From Ornithodoros turicata (taxonomy: Eukaryota; Arthropoda; Arachnida; Ixodida; Argasidae), in the NCBI RefSeq assembly GCF_037126465.1, contig NW_026999295.1:3038001-3102000 (forward strand): a stretch of DNA of 64,000 nucleotides. Direction: 5' to 3'. The position numbers and the translations under genes were made by a program. The notes under the pieces are model-generated. The model did not search any database and was not told where the DNA came from. It was given only the letters and a program-made list of their open reading frames with translations. The stretch's first letter is position 1; the number at the start of each line of letters is the position of its first letter. Shown here one piece after another: positions 34,491 through 46,540 of this stretch.

Positions 34491-34925
34491 GGAATGCCTA
34501 TGAATTCACCTGGGATGATTCCTGGGGCTGCCACAGCCGATTCGACAGATCTTACGCCAGGACTGTCGGATTTCATCTCCCGCTGTGTGACCCAACCAGC
34601 TGGGGATCTCACGGATCATGTTGGTGTTCGGTTATTGTTATCTGGCCTGCTAAATTTCTTTCGCTCTGGCTCCACTTTTTGGTGCCTGAACGTATATTTG
34701 ATCGATGACCCCGAAAATAAAAACGACGTAAGAATTTGGCTTGCGGATGTTTGTTCCGCGCCCGATTTTGTGCCTAGTGACTGGAAGGCCAGTCACCGCC
34801 AGTGTAGAGATGCACTCAGGTAGGTGTTAGCTGTGCTTCGCCACCGTGACTCACGCAGTCGTGAATCTGCGTCTGATGAGGTGCATTTCATCGAATCTAC
34901 AACTAAACGAAAGCCCTAAGCATCC
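34490..34925 (+). pseudogene. LINE endonuclease C-terminal fragment
   Basis: A 109-codon frame includes FISRCVTQPAGDLTDHVGV, the end of an APE-type endonuclease with its catalytic His (DH). The linker to the reverse transcriptase follows. It matches 35586-35790 plus 37092-37300, which are parts of a second copy of the same family. Confidence 0.55.
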
Positions 34926-34929
34926 GAGG

Positions 34930-37330
34930 GGACTGCAGTGCAGGATTCCTAAATGGAGTGTTCTCGTCCTCAATGTTTCTCTTAATGTCTCTGTTCAGTC
35001 TTGCCAGACTAAATGTAAGTGGATTCAGCAGGGAGATGAAGCAGTTTGAAGTTATCTAATGGGCAAGGTCTGCTCGCGTGGACATCCTTCTCCTGTAAGA
35101 AACCGGATCACTATTAGGTCTGGCTAGTCTTTAGAGGTTTCGGATGGGCTCAGGGCTTTCTTTAGCTGTGGTTCGCCCTTTTAGTTCGCCGTTTCTTTAG
35201 CTGTGGAAATTTTAGATTTTCAGTCGTTTCGGGGATCTATCAGGTGGTTCGACACGGTCACCCAGTCACCGAGGGAAGGGTGGTGACTGTCGAGCTGGAA
35301 CATGAGAATAAAACACTGCGTGTTGTCAATGTTTACAACCCCGAGCGCTCTGATTTGTTTCACGGAATTGACACGTTTTTTTTATGGAAATCGGAACTTA
35401 ATATTTGCATGCAATTTTAACTCTACGGCAGACCGCGAGCACGGTCGGCAGGCAAACAAAGAGCGGGAGAGCCTGGTGAACTCCATTGGTTTGATAGATA
35501 CTTTGTCCATCGTACATGTAATGCATATGAGGTCATTTGGGGTAACTCACGTGGCGACCACAGCTGACTAGACAGGTTTTATGTCGTGCACGGCTTGGCA
35601 TGCTTTATCTCTAGTTGTGTGACTCGTCCTGCTCGGGATCTTACAGATCATAACGGCGTTTTTTCTTTATTCTTATTTTATTTTTTTGTTCCTATCTGGT
35701 CTGCTAAATTTTCCCTGAGGTTGCTGTTTTCGGCGACTGAACGTGTCCTTGCTCGAGGATCCCGAAATTAAAAGAGATATGTAAGATCCCAAGCAGTACG
35801 CCAATATTGGTCCAATATTGGACCCATGTGGGCTGCCAAGATTCCCAATATTGGTCCAATATGGCTGACCATATTGGCAAGCCGTTTTTGCACCAATATT
35901 GCCAATATTTATGTGATAACACCAACGGGGAGTCCGTGTAATAATAAAGCATTATCCTGTATAATATTGACCACTAATATTACTTTCCTCTGAACTTTAC
36001 CATTTTTATTTCTGCGGATCTAATTGATCCGTTTCACTTCATTGCAAAAAAAAAAAAATACATGGCACCGCCCCAAAAATTGCAGTACGGGTGCTACGCA
36101 GCCTTGCCGAAGGACACAAGTTCTCCCACGGAACTGCCAATGCCATAGATCCCTCACGAGCCTTCATTGGGATCGCAGTATTCTGCGGAGCAAAATTTTC
36201 CAACCCGCTCCGACAGTACAAAGGAGCGAAACACTTTCGTGACAGTGACGGACATACGCCAGAACAATTCACACTGCTTGCAGCAACTTGAGAGCACCTA
36301 ACTTTACAGAAGAGCCATCCCTTCCTATCAAACATTGTGTTTTTTTACTTGACCTGCCGCAATTTCTTTATCATTACAGCAACCAGCGACATTTTAGCCT
36401 TATGAAACGTCCGTTCGGGTTCTCGCGCATGCCCATTAATTATAGGACGCGTGATTTAGCTCAAACAATCCGCTCGCTCTCAGTCGGCTCGACCGATTGG
36501 CATTGGCATCGCGAAGGAAGATGGCGGCGACTTTCAAGACGTGGAATGTTGCGTTGTCGAATTCTAGCGAACGTTACATTGGGATTGCCGCGTACGTTGA
36601 CTGTTTCGAATGACCACGTTCCCTCTCAGTCGGTTCTTCCGACTGGCATACGCATCGCGTAGGAAGATGGTCGCTGCTCCAGAAAGTGGCAAGTTGAGTT
36701 GCCGAGTTCTAGTGAATGTTACAACGGGAGTGCCACCTATGTTGACTGTTTCGAACAATGTGTATCATCTGCGAGAAATTGTTGGATGTAACGATGTACT
36801 GAATTGGGTATTTCACACGCTTCAACGTTCAATCTTGCCATGCTGCTTGGGCATTTGCGCAAGACGGGTACGTACCATTTTCTGTAATTTCAGTCAATAT
36901 GGGCTGTACGCGGGCAATATAGGGCCCATATTGCCCAGATTTTCCCAATATTGGCTCAAAATGGGCAATATGGGGCCCATATTGCCCATTTTCAGCTAAT
37001 ATATGGGGAAAATCTTGGCGAAACGGGTCCCGTATTGGACCCCTATCGCCAATGACCAGCCAAGATGGCCCCAATATTGTGTGCTGCTTGGGATTAGCTA
37101 TCGGAACAGCGTTTCGCGCCCGATTTTGGGCCAGATCACTGGGCGGCTTTGAAGCAAGGAGCAGCACACCGCATTGAGTCTTGGGGGAGACATCGTGCGC
37201 GTAAACACCGGCAGTGTAGAGATGAACTCAGGCAGGTATTAGCTATTCTGCGCCACCCTGGCTCTCGCAGCACTGTCAGAGATTTTGCATGCACTGAATT
37301 CCATTGAGCATTCTGCACAACACCCACCAC
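34930..37330 (+). pseudogene. LINE endonuclease fragment split by a MITE
   Basis: Starting near 34960, frames carry the APE endonuclease in order: an N-terminal RVDILLLQET-like block near 35075, GNFNSTADREHGRQ-like sequence near 35405, and DLTDHNGV near 35640. The coding linker stops at 35787 and resumes at 37093 with CGAACAGCGTTTCGCGCCCG. The corresponding uninterrupted sequence is at 34720-34770, so 35788-37092 is an insertion. Several frame changes mark it as dead. Confidence 0.6.
35788..37092. mobile_element. AATATTGG-type inverted-repeat element in a LINE
   Basis: The ends are inverted: CCCAAGCAGTACGCCAATATTGG at the left, and a right end that is the near complement (CCAATATTGTGTGCTGCTTGGG). 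Both subterminal zones are packed with CCAATATTGG and GGGCAATATGGGCCCATATTGCCC palindromes. An internal ~140-bp direct duplication lies at about 36474-36610 and 36624-36755. The uninterrupted LINE copy at 34490 gives the empty site; a 2-bp AT duplication at most is seen. No recognised protein. Confidence 0.7.
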
Positions 37331-37602
37331 CACAGCACCGCCCGCGCGGTGACGTCGTGGTCCCATGAGGATTTCATCGTCAATTGAAGGATGACGTACA
37401 CGAAAGACAGTTGGTGCAAGGAGTACTGTAGGAAGAAAATCGAAACGGAATGTCGGCAGCAGAATTGTATTTATTCGACTTTTCGAAAACGACGCCAGTT
37501 TGGAATGTCAAATTTTGCGCAGAGCATGTGAGCTTACGTAGCAGTTCGACAAAATTCGCTTCGATAGATCACCACGTTTCGACTGTCACTTTAAACACAT
37601 AT

Positions 37603-38030
37603 GCAGGGTGTCCCAGCTAAATGCGAACTGATATTTGAAAAATTTATACATCACTTTTTCCGAGGTGAAGTCAATCGCAATACTGCATATGCTGAAGGGC
37701 ACTCTTTGGGATGGCATCAGCAAACTCCTAAGGCAATGTCTCAATTAACTTCCCACGCCTAACGTTTTAATTAAAATCTACGAAGTTGAGAACATCTCGT
37801 CCTTTAGGTCACCTGATACCGGAGCCGCTTTCAGAACAAAAGTCCGCCGCGATAGATTCTCCTAAAAACCATGACGGAACGCCTTTTTTTCTATATTTTG
37901 TTCATTGCGCATCTTTGGAGGCACGACTTTCGTTCACCCACAATGTGAGAGGGTGAAAGAGGACACTATCACCCCTTAAAACGAAATTAAAAATGATTCG
38001 ATGAAACCTCCTAGCTGGAACGAAAATACA
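37603..38030. repeat. Dispersed repeat starting CAGGGTGTCCCAGCTAA
   Basis: Second copy of the 21326-21770 repeat, sharing GAAGGGCACTCTTT, CACCTGATACC and GAGAGGGTGAA in the same order. The right end is not fixed. Confidence 0.5.
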
Positions 38031-38689
38031 ATGCCCTATATACACAAAGCAAAATCCCTGGAACATGAACATGGAACATGAACTAGAAAGCGTTTCGAAA
38101 CAGGTTCGACAACCGAGGAAATTTCCCATGTACCTGTGTGAACGCCCAGGATAATTACCTCCTCAGGTATGCATTGTCTGTACTCAACTGCATAAAGAGA
38201 GAGAGAGAGAGAAAAAGGAACAGACGCAATCTGCTTCCCGTCCACAACAAGGCGCTCCTGTATGCGTTCGCATGCGTTTCATTTCAATGGCACGAATAGA
38301 GAAGGTAATATGCCATTTTGCTCACTACCCTAACACTTCGTTTCATGAAAGAATGCGGGTAGCATTTTCCCAACTTATCTGCCAGAAATGCGCAGAAGGT
38401 ACCACCACCTTGGAGAATCCCTTCCCCATCTTGCCGCGCTGTCTGTACTTCCCAAAATAGAAGAGAGATGGAGAGTAATGAACATTAAGAACAGACAGAA
38501 TCTGGAAGTTACAAGCGGTGCAGCGAATATAACAGCATTTATGTTCCTCATTGAGTCGCGTACAACTTTATTGTTCATTAACATAAATGTTAATTTTAAA
38601 AGTCTGTATCCCAATTTCAACAAATCAGGCGAATGATAGCACGCAACCGACTACGATCCATTTCACCAGCTGTTCACAACGGCGCCCCT

Positions 38690-38900
38690 GTATTTTTCGG
38701 TAAATGGAATCCCTGGGACCGTTATTTCCGTCCAACGCAACCAGGTGCTATTTTTTTCCGAGACCCTATTTTCTGGAACCATTTTCCTGTGTACTAAGTA
38801 GTGCCTGCCTGTTACGTGCTGAGTCAGCCGTCCGATGAAATGGCGTTTCTTAAAATGACGTCGATAAAACGGCGTTCCATGAAACGGGCGAACATTATCT
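38690..38900. repeat. Phrase repeats GATAAAACGGCGTTCCATG
   Basis: Short phrases such as TGAAATGGCGTTTC, CGATAAAACGGCGTTC and CATGAAACGGGCG follow each other in the style of the 2783-3030 region. No coding. Confidence 0.4.
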
Positions 38901-39955
38901 TACGGTACGGTGAGGATATAGCCATAATGAAAACGATGAAAAATAATTGTGGTTGGAATAATGTAAAAACAATACGATCTTGTTTTCTCGTCACGATAAT
39001 TTCAATTTACATAATGCTCGATTCCTAGACCGTGATGTATAAATGCACAGGTACATCAACTGCCTGAATAGACGTGTCTGAAACCCGCCTTGCATCATCA
39101 AAACCTGTCTATTAATTATTGCGACCTCAGACAAGATAAGAGAAGAACGACTACACATGCTTTCGGACACCACATAAAAGTATGGTTTTGACAAAGCTCT
39201 CCTGGAGTCCCTCTTATTCCCTCCCACCTACGCTCTCATTGTTTCCCTTCTGGCGACGTTGCATGTTCAATCCAGCTACGTTCGTCCGCTGACCGTAATC
39301 TCCCACTGCGAAGGCCACATTGGGATAGGTTGCCGGAATAACTACGGGTAGCTTCTTCTCCAACTGTCCGCAATGTGCTGGCAGTGTGCCACTGAAAATG
39401 TGCGCACGGGAGAACGTTTGACATACTTTCACATGTCGGGTTACTATGAGGGAACATCGCATGGATTGGCACAATACTGGTGCGAAAATATTCCAAAAGG
39501 CTTCCAGTGTGTGTTTGTGGGGGGGGGGGGATGGGACAAAAATGTCGTGTGCGTGCCACAACATTACATCTGTGCGTTTCGCCAATTGGTTGTCTAATTT
39601 GGACGTCCAATTATTTCCACGCTCCTACGGAAAAGGCAGCGTTAAATACTCGCCGTTTCAATCCCATTTCCCCACGAGCTTTTAAAGAGCTCTGTTTCGG
39701 TTTCTTCAAAATGGGTCCAGTGGTTACCAAGCAATAAGGCGATGTGTCTAAACAGAAAGTACGCGGGACTCTGCACGCTGTAGCCCTTCCTAAGTGTCAC
39801 GTTATATCGACCTGCCCAAATTTTAAAGTTGCATCCAAGAAACCCGCTGGGTCATTGATAAAGGCCCTTGACTGCATTTACCTGCGTCTAGTACTCTTCG
39901 TGAGACTTCCTCACGAGCACCTCGGGTCATGAATAGTCCAACACAACAGCATCCC
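38900..39955. other. No gene seen
   Basis: A G10 run lies near 39520. Overlapping frames of 75-125 codons show no recognisable domain. Confidence 0.35.
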
Positions 39956-40089
39956 ACGCATTTGTGTTCATCGCAACGATTCTGATATCGATGATGTTGA
40001 CTGCGGTATTTCATCCCCCCAGGGTAATTTGGCGAACGTATAATGTGGAGCCCCACACCGTGAGAACCGTATTGCTACACTGTTCAGAA

Positions 40090-40480
40090 GGGCTAGCTGT
40101 CAGGGAACGAGCGGTGCTTGGAGCTGTTGAGTTTCACCGCCGCTGGATGACCTCTGACATTCTCTTCCGGGTGGACAATGGCAAGTTCTATGTTAACCTA
40201 TGAAGTGTCCACATCCTCGTGTTGTTCTCCCACTTGCGGCTTTCCAGTGTCATGGACTGTTGCATGGCGAAACGGCCACGTATAGCAATCTCTAAACAGC
40301 CTTAGCCGCTGGGCGAGAGTTGGTATTCAGAATGTTGTTCGAGTCTGTTTGAGATCCTACAGGAAGCCGGCCCCTGTGGCCGTCCTTCCATTTGATGCCA
40401 AGACACTCTCGTCATCATCAAGTGAAGAAGACGTGTGTTATTGAAGCTCCGCTCCGATTCTCGAATTTTTGCTCATTTTG
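40090..40480 (+). pseudogene. LINE ORF2 C-terminal fragment and 3' tail
   Basis: A short frame ending at 40203 (RERAVLGAVEFHRRW) matches the end of the 31950-33955 LINE (REGAVLGAVHFARRF). A related 3' sequence follows. Confidence 0.45.
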
Positions 40481-40535
40481 CTGAAGTTGTGGATTATCTA
40501 GGTAAGGTAAAAGTTCTCACGACATTCTGACCACC

Positions 40536-41205
40536 CGGGTTCTCACAGTGTGCCGGGACCCTGGTATTTTTTTCACCATCTAGATTTGGAAGCTTCTAGC
40601 TCCCACTTCGTTTCTAAGATGGATATGCGCAAGATCTACAGAGACTTCAGCTTCGAGCTGGGGACAGAAAGGGACGTGAGGATGTCCCAGGTCCTTCAAG
40701 GTCTAATGAAAGAGGTGGGTACATCGGCGCAGGCCGTGAGCCCTTTCGGAAATGGGCGTTTTGTCGTTACGATGACAACGCTACAGGCGGCGGAGACCCT
40801 TCTGAACAAGAGGATACTTGAGGTTGCTGGACGGGAATATCCGTGAACACCTTTGGGTTGCACTATCTTTTCCTGATCAGAACATTTAGAGAGGCAAATA
40901 GCGGGAGCAATCGTGTCATTATCGTGGTGGAAGGATCTAAAGGAAAGTGTTAAGACCATTTTATTAGGTGGGGCAAATGGTACGTACGGAAGTGCCTGCC
41001 GTGCCTCATGGTCAGTTTTGACTAGGAGAACGCATTTGACCGAATGAAATGTTTTTGTTCTTTCTACATGGAAAAATGGGTCTCTCTACGTCCTTTTTTA
41101 CGCTTCGTTCAACTCCTGTACACCGGAGCGAAAAGTTCTATTGACGTTAATGGAACTCTCACCGATATCTTCGACGTTCGCTCCGTGGTACGACAGGGCT
41201 GTCCG
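40536..41205 (+). pseudogene. Deleted LINE copy: ORF1 start joined to reverse transcriptase piece
   Basis: Positions 40550-40846 encode a gag-like N-terminal domain with QVLQGLMKEVG and FGNGRFVVTM. The sequence then jumps to a reverse transcriptase segment (FDxENAFDRM near 41025, SVVRQGCP near 41190). A large internal deletion removed the endonuclease. It ends where an R2-like fragment on the opposite strand begins. Confidence 0.5.
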
Positions 41206-41423
41206 CTTTTTCCTCTGCAAATCCGCACGCAATAGCGTTGACGATGGTAGAGCCAACAGCGACGCCCACGTGGCTGGGTAGGAACTGCAGGAATCCATCG
41301 ACGACGAAATGAAACAGGGCTGAGCTGAGTGGGTCCCCCTGGCGGACCCCACGTGTAGGATGAATCCTCGAGAACGGGCCCGAAGACACCAGCAGCCGTC
41401 CTCCTGCATGCAGGCGCCGAAGG
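41206..41423 (-). mobile_element. R2-like element A' (truncated reverse transcriptase piece)
   Basis: The minus strand carries PTRGVRQGDPLSSALFHFVV, the palm region of an R2-type reverse transcriptase. Its 5' truncation point touches the satellite unit at AAAGCAG (41424). Its 3' end is lost at the junction with the opposite-strand LINE at about 41205. Confidence 0.6.
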
Positions 41424-41527
41424 AAAGCAGATTAACCTTACTGCCGCCTATTACTCGACTTTGAATGGATTGTATTTCAAAAACATGGTGGGTATGATAC
41501 TTGGTCGTCCTTTGTGTCATTTAGCTA
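41424..41527 (+). repeat. Satellite unit between R2-like A' and A
   Basis: A 104-bp unit from AAAGCAGATT to TTTAGCTA. Near-identical to 45468-45571 and similar to the three 98-bp units at 49251-49541. Confidence 0.85.
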
Positions 41528-41643
41528 TTTTTTACACAATTCTGTCTTAACAAAGGGAAGACATACCCTCAAAATACACTTGCACAAAAATAACTGACAA
41601 ACGTGGCAAGAAAAACTGCGTGCCTCGGGGGCCCCCTCCTCCA

Positions 41644-42369
41644 TCACCGATGGGGGTCCACCGAGGTCATATGCCCAAACATTTTGTACGACCGCACACT
41701 CCCTTGTAAGCTTACGATGGTTATCATTGCGATGTCTTTTTTGTTGAGTCCCATGTCGAGAAGAGTGTCCGCACTGGCGTGGGCCCACACCCACCTAAAG
41801 GATAAAGTGACAGTTGATACTAGAGGGTCGGCACCAGCGCGACGCACTTCATCACATATATCTTGTCGTCCATACTTTAGCACTTTGTGGCCATGGGCCA
41901 ACTCCAGAGCAGTGCCAATTCCAACCACCTGCGCGACGAGGATGACAGTCTGGTCGTTTCGCTTTGCCACCAGATATGCCTTGAGGGAACCCTGGGGCAC
42001 ACGGAAGATGGGTTCCCCGCTAGTTTGCCATCCAACTTCTCTCAGCCTCTTTGCGACGTACTTGACGATGTTGTCGTGGCGACGTGTCCGAGCACCATGG
42101 GTCCGGTGACACTTTTGCAGGATATGGGCCAGGGTCTCGTCTGATTCACACCCAGCCCGACGTCTCTTCTCGGACACGACACCACGACCGGACCTGGTAC
42201 GGCAGGGGAGGGCGTTCACCCGGACCTTGAGGGCGTCGATGAATTGCCGTCCTTGTATGGCTCTTTTGCCCTCGCCAATCCAAGCGTGGGCGGCTGGAAC
42301 TAAGGAGGCATCCGCCAGGGTTTTCCCATCGTTCGTTAGGTAAAGCCTCCTACTCCAGAATTTCTTCAC
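41644..42369 (-). pseudogene. R2-like A C-terminal domain (zinc knuckle and restriction-like endonuclease)
   Basis: The frame has CESDETLAHILQKCHRTHG, the Cys/His knuckle typical of R2 proteins, followed by the endonuclease. The usual KPDL...DVQV catalytic signature reads KAYLVAKRND...VAQVV here, so the PD and the second Asp are lost. By comparison R2-like B and C keep KPDLI and MDVQV. The endonuclease of this copy is presumably inactive. Confidence 0.72.
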
Positions 42370-42643
42370 GGCCGCAGATGAACGTAGCAGTCGCCCCTCA
42401 TAGGTGGACGCTGCCTCAGCCTTCCGTGAGCCTCCGTCATGCAGGTAGTAGTCATGGCTTGCCGGACAACTGGGTGAGAGGACTCGCGCAGGGAATGGAT
42501 CCTCGTTCGCTGGAGAGTGGGGATACCAGTTCTCAGGGAGGGAATCCCCAGGCCGCCGTAAGCCACTGGCGCATGAAAATAAGCAGCTGGGGTATCATGC
42601 GGCAGCTTCGTCCAGTGGCGGACTGCGGCCCTGATGTTGATAT

Positions 42644-44351
42644 CTAGGCGGTCCAAGAGTTATCTGGTCCAATGGCCCAGCACCAGGCGGTGGTACAGTC
42701 TGGGGTGAGGTAGTAGCGGACGATGACGAGCCTTTGCTGAGGCTTAAGGGGCGCCTTTTGGACTTTGTGGAGGAGATCCGAGACCTCTTGTGTGTGAGGT
42801 GGCGGTGGTCTGCCGGTCAAAGTGAATTTCACTCCCAGGTATTTCCAGGCGAAGTCAGCGCCGGCCGCAGGCACCGTATGTCCAGCTACTTGAAACTTGG
42901 CCAACGCGTCGTTCTTCGTCTTCTTGTCACGCCCGGAGTACACCATGGAGATGGTGAAGGTCTTGTTTTGGTTAATGTCGAGGCCCATAGCCGTCAACTT
43001 GGTGGATGCCTCGGACAAGCGATGTTGTAGGCCAACGGGAGAAGACGCCACCAAGATCAGGTCGTCAGCGAACGCCATGGTATCCAGGGTGGCATCTCGG
43101 ATGCTGAAGCCAGTGCCTCTGCCGCCACTCCTCAGGAAGCCATCGAGGACCAGGTTAAAGAGGATCGGAGACAGAGGGTCACCCTGTCTCACTCCCGTCA
43201 TGGGATGTACAAGCGTGGTGGACGTTCCGAAGTGTAGGGGCGTTCCCATACAGATCCTTGATATAGTTGATGAAGTCGGGAGACAGGCCAGCCTCCAGGA
43301 TGCGCCAGGATGGCTTTCCTGGTGACTCTATCAAATGCCTTCGCAAAATCCATGACAGCCAGGAAAAGCGACCTCCCTTTCGTCCACGCCTCAGCCATGG
43401 CTGTCCTGAGTAACGTAATGTTCTCAGTACAGCCATCCACAGGAACGAAGGCGCCCTGGCGGTAGTGAAGGTCAAGGTGAAGAGAGAGAGTCTCCTGGCT
43501 AGGGTCCGGTGATAGAGCCGCAGCAGCACGGAGGTGATGGTGATAGGCTTGAACTCTGTTGGTAACGATGCTCCCGGCTTCTTCGGAACGAACACTGTTA
43601 TGGCGTTCCTGAGGCATGTTGGAACGGACCCGTAGAGCACAAACAGGTTGAGCAACACCCTCAGTATAACCATGGGGACCGCACGGAGGCTCCTGCTAGT
43701 GAAGTTATCAGGGCCTGGGGCAGAGTTGACAGGAGGCATATGGGCCTTGATTTCTTGTGCTGTGGCCAGGTAAAGAGGATGGAAAGTCCGGGTTCTCGGT
43801 GTGGGACGTGGACCGGGAAGAGCCGGTGAGTGACCCGTCATAGTTTCCTGCCAGGCGTCCAAGAAGGGCCGCTCGTCCTCGACTGCAGCTTTCGCGTAAC
43901 CATCGAGGACAGAGTGGGCACAACCGGACTGTCGTCGCCGGAAGAGGTGTCGAAGGCGGATGTACTCTATACGTTTCGCCCTACGGCGACTCAGCGGCCG
44001 CTGTGGTCGTTGAAGGCGTTGTGATTGGTGTTGACGGGCTGGGGCTGTCGCATCCCCAGGGCGACCCGAGGCCCGGGCGACGAAGACATCCCTTATATAA
44101 TTGTTCAGCTCCATCAAGGTGTCCTGTCCAATGATGGTCTGCCTGGCCAGATCGAAAAGGCGGGCCGCCTGGAACCCATGCAATGGCGGTCTGTCCACAA
44201 TCTTCTGTAATTCTTTGGTGATGACCGCTCGTCGAGAGAGCATGGCAGCCTGGATCTCAGCCGGGGGCGCTGGTGCAGGGGGGTGGACCGGTGAGTCAGA
44301 AGAATGGTCGTCCTCCTCCGCCGTGGCTGGTTCCCCTTGATGAGGGAACAT
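42644..44351 (-). pseudogene. R2-like A reverse transcriptase region, frame-shifted
   Basis: Two main frames share the domain. 44351-43179 includes NSAPGPDNFTSRSL and TVFVPKKPGA, then loses frame near 43515. A second frame carries YRQGAFVPVDGCTENITLLR and MDFAKAFDRV. The 43249-42644 frame carries GVRQGDPLSPILFNLVLDG and the catalytic AFADDLILVA. These are motifs of R2-clade reverse transcriptases, which prime cDNA at the cut target. Confidence 0.75.
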
Positions 44352-44359
44352 CCTGCTGC

Positions 44360-45091
44360 AGGAGGCCCCAGGTCCTCGGGTTCGTTGGCATCGTCTTCAC
44401 ATAGAAGTTGCTGAAGCAGACGTCGATAAGACGCCATCTTACTATGGCACTTTATCGCCTCCAAACTGCGACCTGGGTGTAGCTCCAGGAGCGCTTGATT
44501 GATGAAACGGGGTGGGTTGGACTGGCGGAGAAGGCGCACTTCAGTTGTGGGCAATATGAGCTCCTCCTCCGGATCCCATCTTGCCTTTACTCGTTGGGTG
44601 TTGATGGAGGCATGATAACTTGTGGGATGCGCCGCTCGATGATGAAGGCTAAGTCCCCTTTGGGTCTTGAAGGAGGTGTCGCACATCGGGCAGGTGGCTC
44701 TGGCATGCTGGACTGGGCTCGGAGACAAAACAGCCGATGAAGAAGCTCCACCTGGAGGTGGAGAGACGGTAGCAGTACTAGGTCCAGTTGGTCCAGTCCT
44801 GGGTTCAGGCTCATGAGACCGTGCCTCTGTCGTAGATGGTTCCGGGATAGGATGCTGATGATGAGTGGCGTTTACACGTAGGCCTCTTCTGGTTGCGAAG
44901 CTTCGGCCACAGGAACAGGGAAAACTGTCCGGGATTCTGCGGTCGGGTGACGAGTCTCGGACCGGTGCGGGCTGGTCCGTCGGGCGCAGGTTAGCGTTAG
45001 GAGCCGACGCCCCACGGCGCCGGCTTCCTCTTTGTTGAATTTCGTTGCTTGTACCCAGCGGATTATCCGCCGTCCCGGGTTGGCAGCCCAA
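44360..45091 (-). pseudogene. R2-like A N-terminal DNA-binding region
   Basis: The frame from 45091 has two C2H2-type fingers (C59, C61, H77, H78 and C134, C137, H150, H155). A Myb-like stretch starts at RWDPEEELIL (about 171). In R2 proteins these domains recognise the target DNA. The frame changes near 44350. More than one finger resembles multi-finger R2 lineages. Confidence 0.65.
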
Positions 45092-45467
45092 GGCAGCGGG
45101 GGGTAGGCCAGAGAGCCGTTAGTTCCCTGCCCCGCCGAAGTGGTATCAGGGGTAACAGGTAGCACCACGACAAGGTGGAGTTGACCATTTCCATGGGAGA
45201 GGCTATGTGTTGCGCATCACCACGGCTTGCAGCGGGCATCGTATGACCCCTAACCGCACACACGAGTCCCCAGCGCCCAATTCACTGGGTGACAGACCGC
45301 CGCAACACGGTCTCGCTAATAGCGACAGGCACGTACAGACCCTTTCCTGTCCCTCAACACCTGCCTACCAGCCGCTGGATAACAGGGGGGAGCCACACGC
45401 CCCCGGCATTGAGACAAGAGTCGTCGCCTCCTCTTGTCGGGCTTCCAAGCTGCTGGATGACAGGGGG

Positions 45468-45571
45468 AAAGCAGATAATTCTTACTGCCGCCTATTACTC
45501 GATTTTGAATGGATTGTATTTCAAAAACATGGTGGGTATGATACTTGGTCGTCTTTTGTGACATTTAGCTA
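45468..45571 (+). repeat. Satellite unit between R2-like A and B
   Basis: 104-bp unit, AAAGCAGATA to TTTAGCTA, nearly identical to 41424-41527. Confidence 0.85.
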
Positions 45572-45637
45572 TCAACTTTTTATTGCATGAGAAGAACAAT
45601 AAATTATTTGCTCTTTTTAAGGAAGAGCTTAAAACGC

Positions 45638-46231
45638 TTACACACGGCCGGTTGACCTAAAGAAAACTCTAAAGCAATACAGTGACCCTAGACACAAAAA
45701 GAGACAAAAAAGAGCCAGGCACCGGGGGGACAAACCAAGCTCCTTGAAAACATCGCTGGCCTTCCTCTTTAGGCAACCCGATTCAGAAAAGGTTACAGGC
45801 ACGTGGAAGACCCCCGCGGCCTCAGTCATCTCCATGACCTCATCCTTAAATCCTGCAACAGAATATTTTAGGATTTTATCACGTGAAAAGTCCATTAACT
45901 TTTTGAACTCGCCCCTAACTTGAACATCCATGACATACGCAATACCATCTTTACAAACTATGAGATCCGGTTTGTATACGTTGTCATGGATGGGTACTCT
46001 GGGCTCCTTCAGGACAGTGGCACCATTGCCTACTAGCCAGTTTTGAAGCTTGACAACTATGTTGTCATGGCGCTTAACGCGTGTCCCATGCGTTTTAGGA
46101 CAACTTTGAATCACGTGAGTCATTGTCTCGGCATAGTGGCACCCTGCACTGACACTGGTTATCTTAAATTGGCCACGGGCACATCTTACCCGGGTTGGTA
46201 GGGCGTGAATGCGGTGCTTAATGAGGTCCAC
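45638..46231 (-). pseudogene. R2-like B endonuclease domain
   Basis: 197-codon frame with CHYAETMTHVIQSCPKTHG (Cys/His knuckle) and KPDLIVCKDGIAYVMDVQV, the intact PD...D-x-Q signature of the R2 restriction-like endonuclease. The region upstream to 46540 is frame-broken, so this is a remnant although the active-site residues remain. Confidence 0.72.
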
Positions 46232-46540
46232 CCACTCGGCGCTAGACAGAAATGCTGGAGGGTCTCTGATCCAAAAGGGTGAAGGGGATGCCCATATTTC
46301 TTCCAGGCCTGGTGCGTCCGTAGTGCCGAGCAGGTGGATCCTTCAATAGTGTTGGTGGGCCGATTTAGATGTAAGATCGTGGCTGCCGACCTGCAAGTGC
46401 CGTTTGATTTTGTTACATTCCTTTATGAAAAAAGGTGACGTAGCTAATGCTGCTAGGTATGGCTCTTCCTCCTTTTCTTGGATGGCAAGCAGCCGGGATA
46501 ACCTTATATGCTGCAGGCTGTACTCCAGGCATGCAAATCC

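Larger units (their letters stand above)
41528..45467 (-). mobile_element. R2-like non-LTR retrotransposon A (~3.9 kb)
   Basis: Near full length, minus strand. From 5' to 3' the coding remnants are N-terminal zinc fingers and Myb-like region (45091-44360), reverse transcriptase (about 44000-42660), thumb/linker (42656-42366) and CCHC plus restriction-like endonuclease (42369-41644). No poly(A) tail is seen. Both ends abut the same satellite unit type at fixed positions. Frames are broken in at least three places. Confidence 0.8.

Noticed and set aside
41603..43325. Long plus-strand frames antisense to the R2-like elements
   Set aside because: They are shadows of GC-rich minus-strand coding and match no family.
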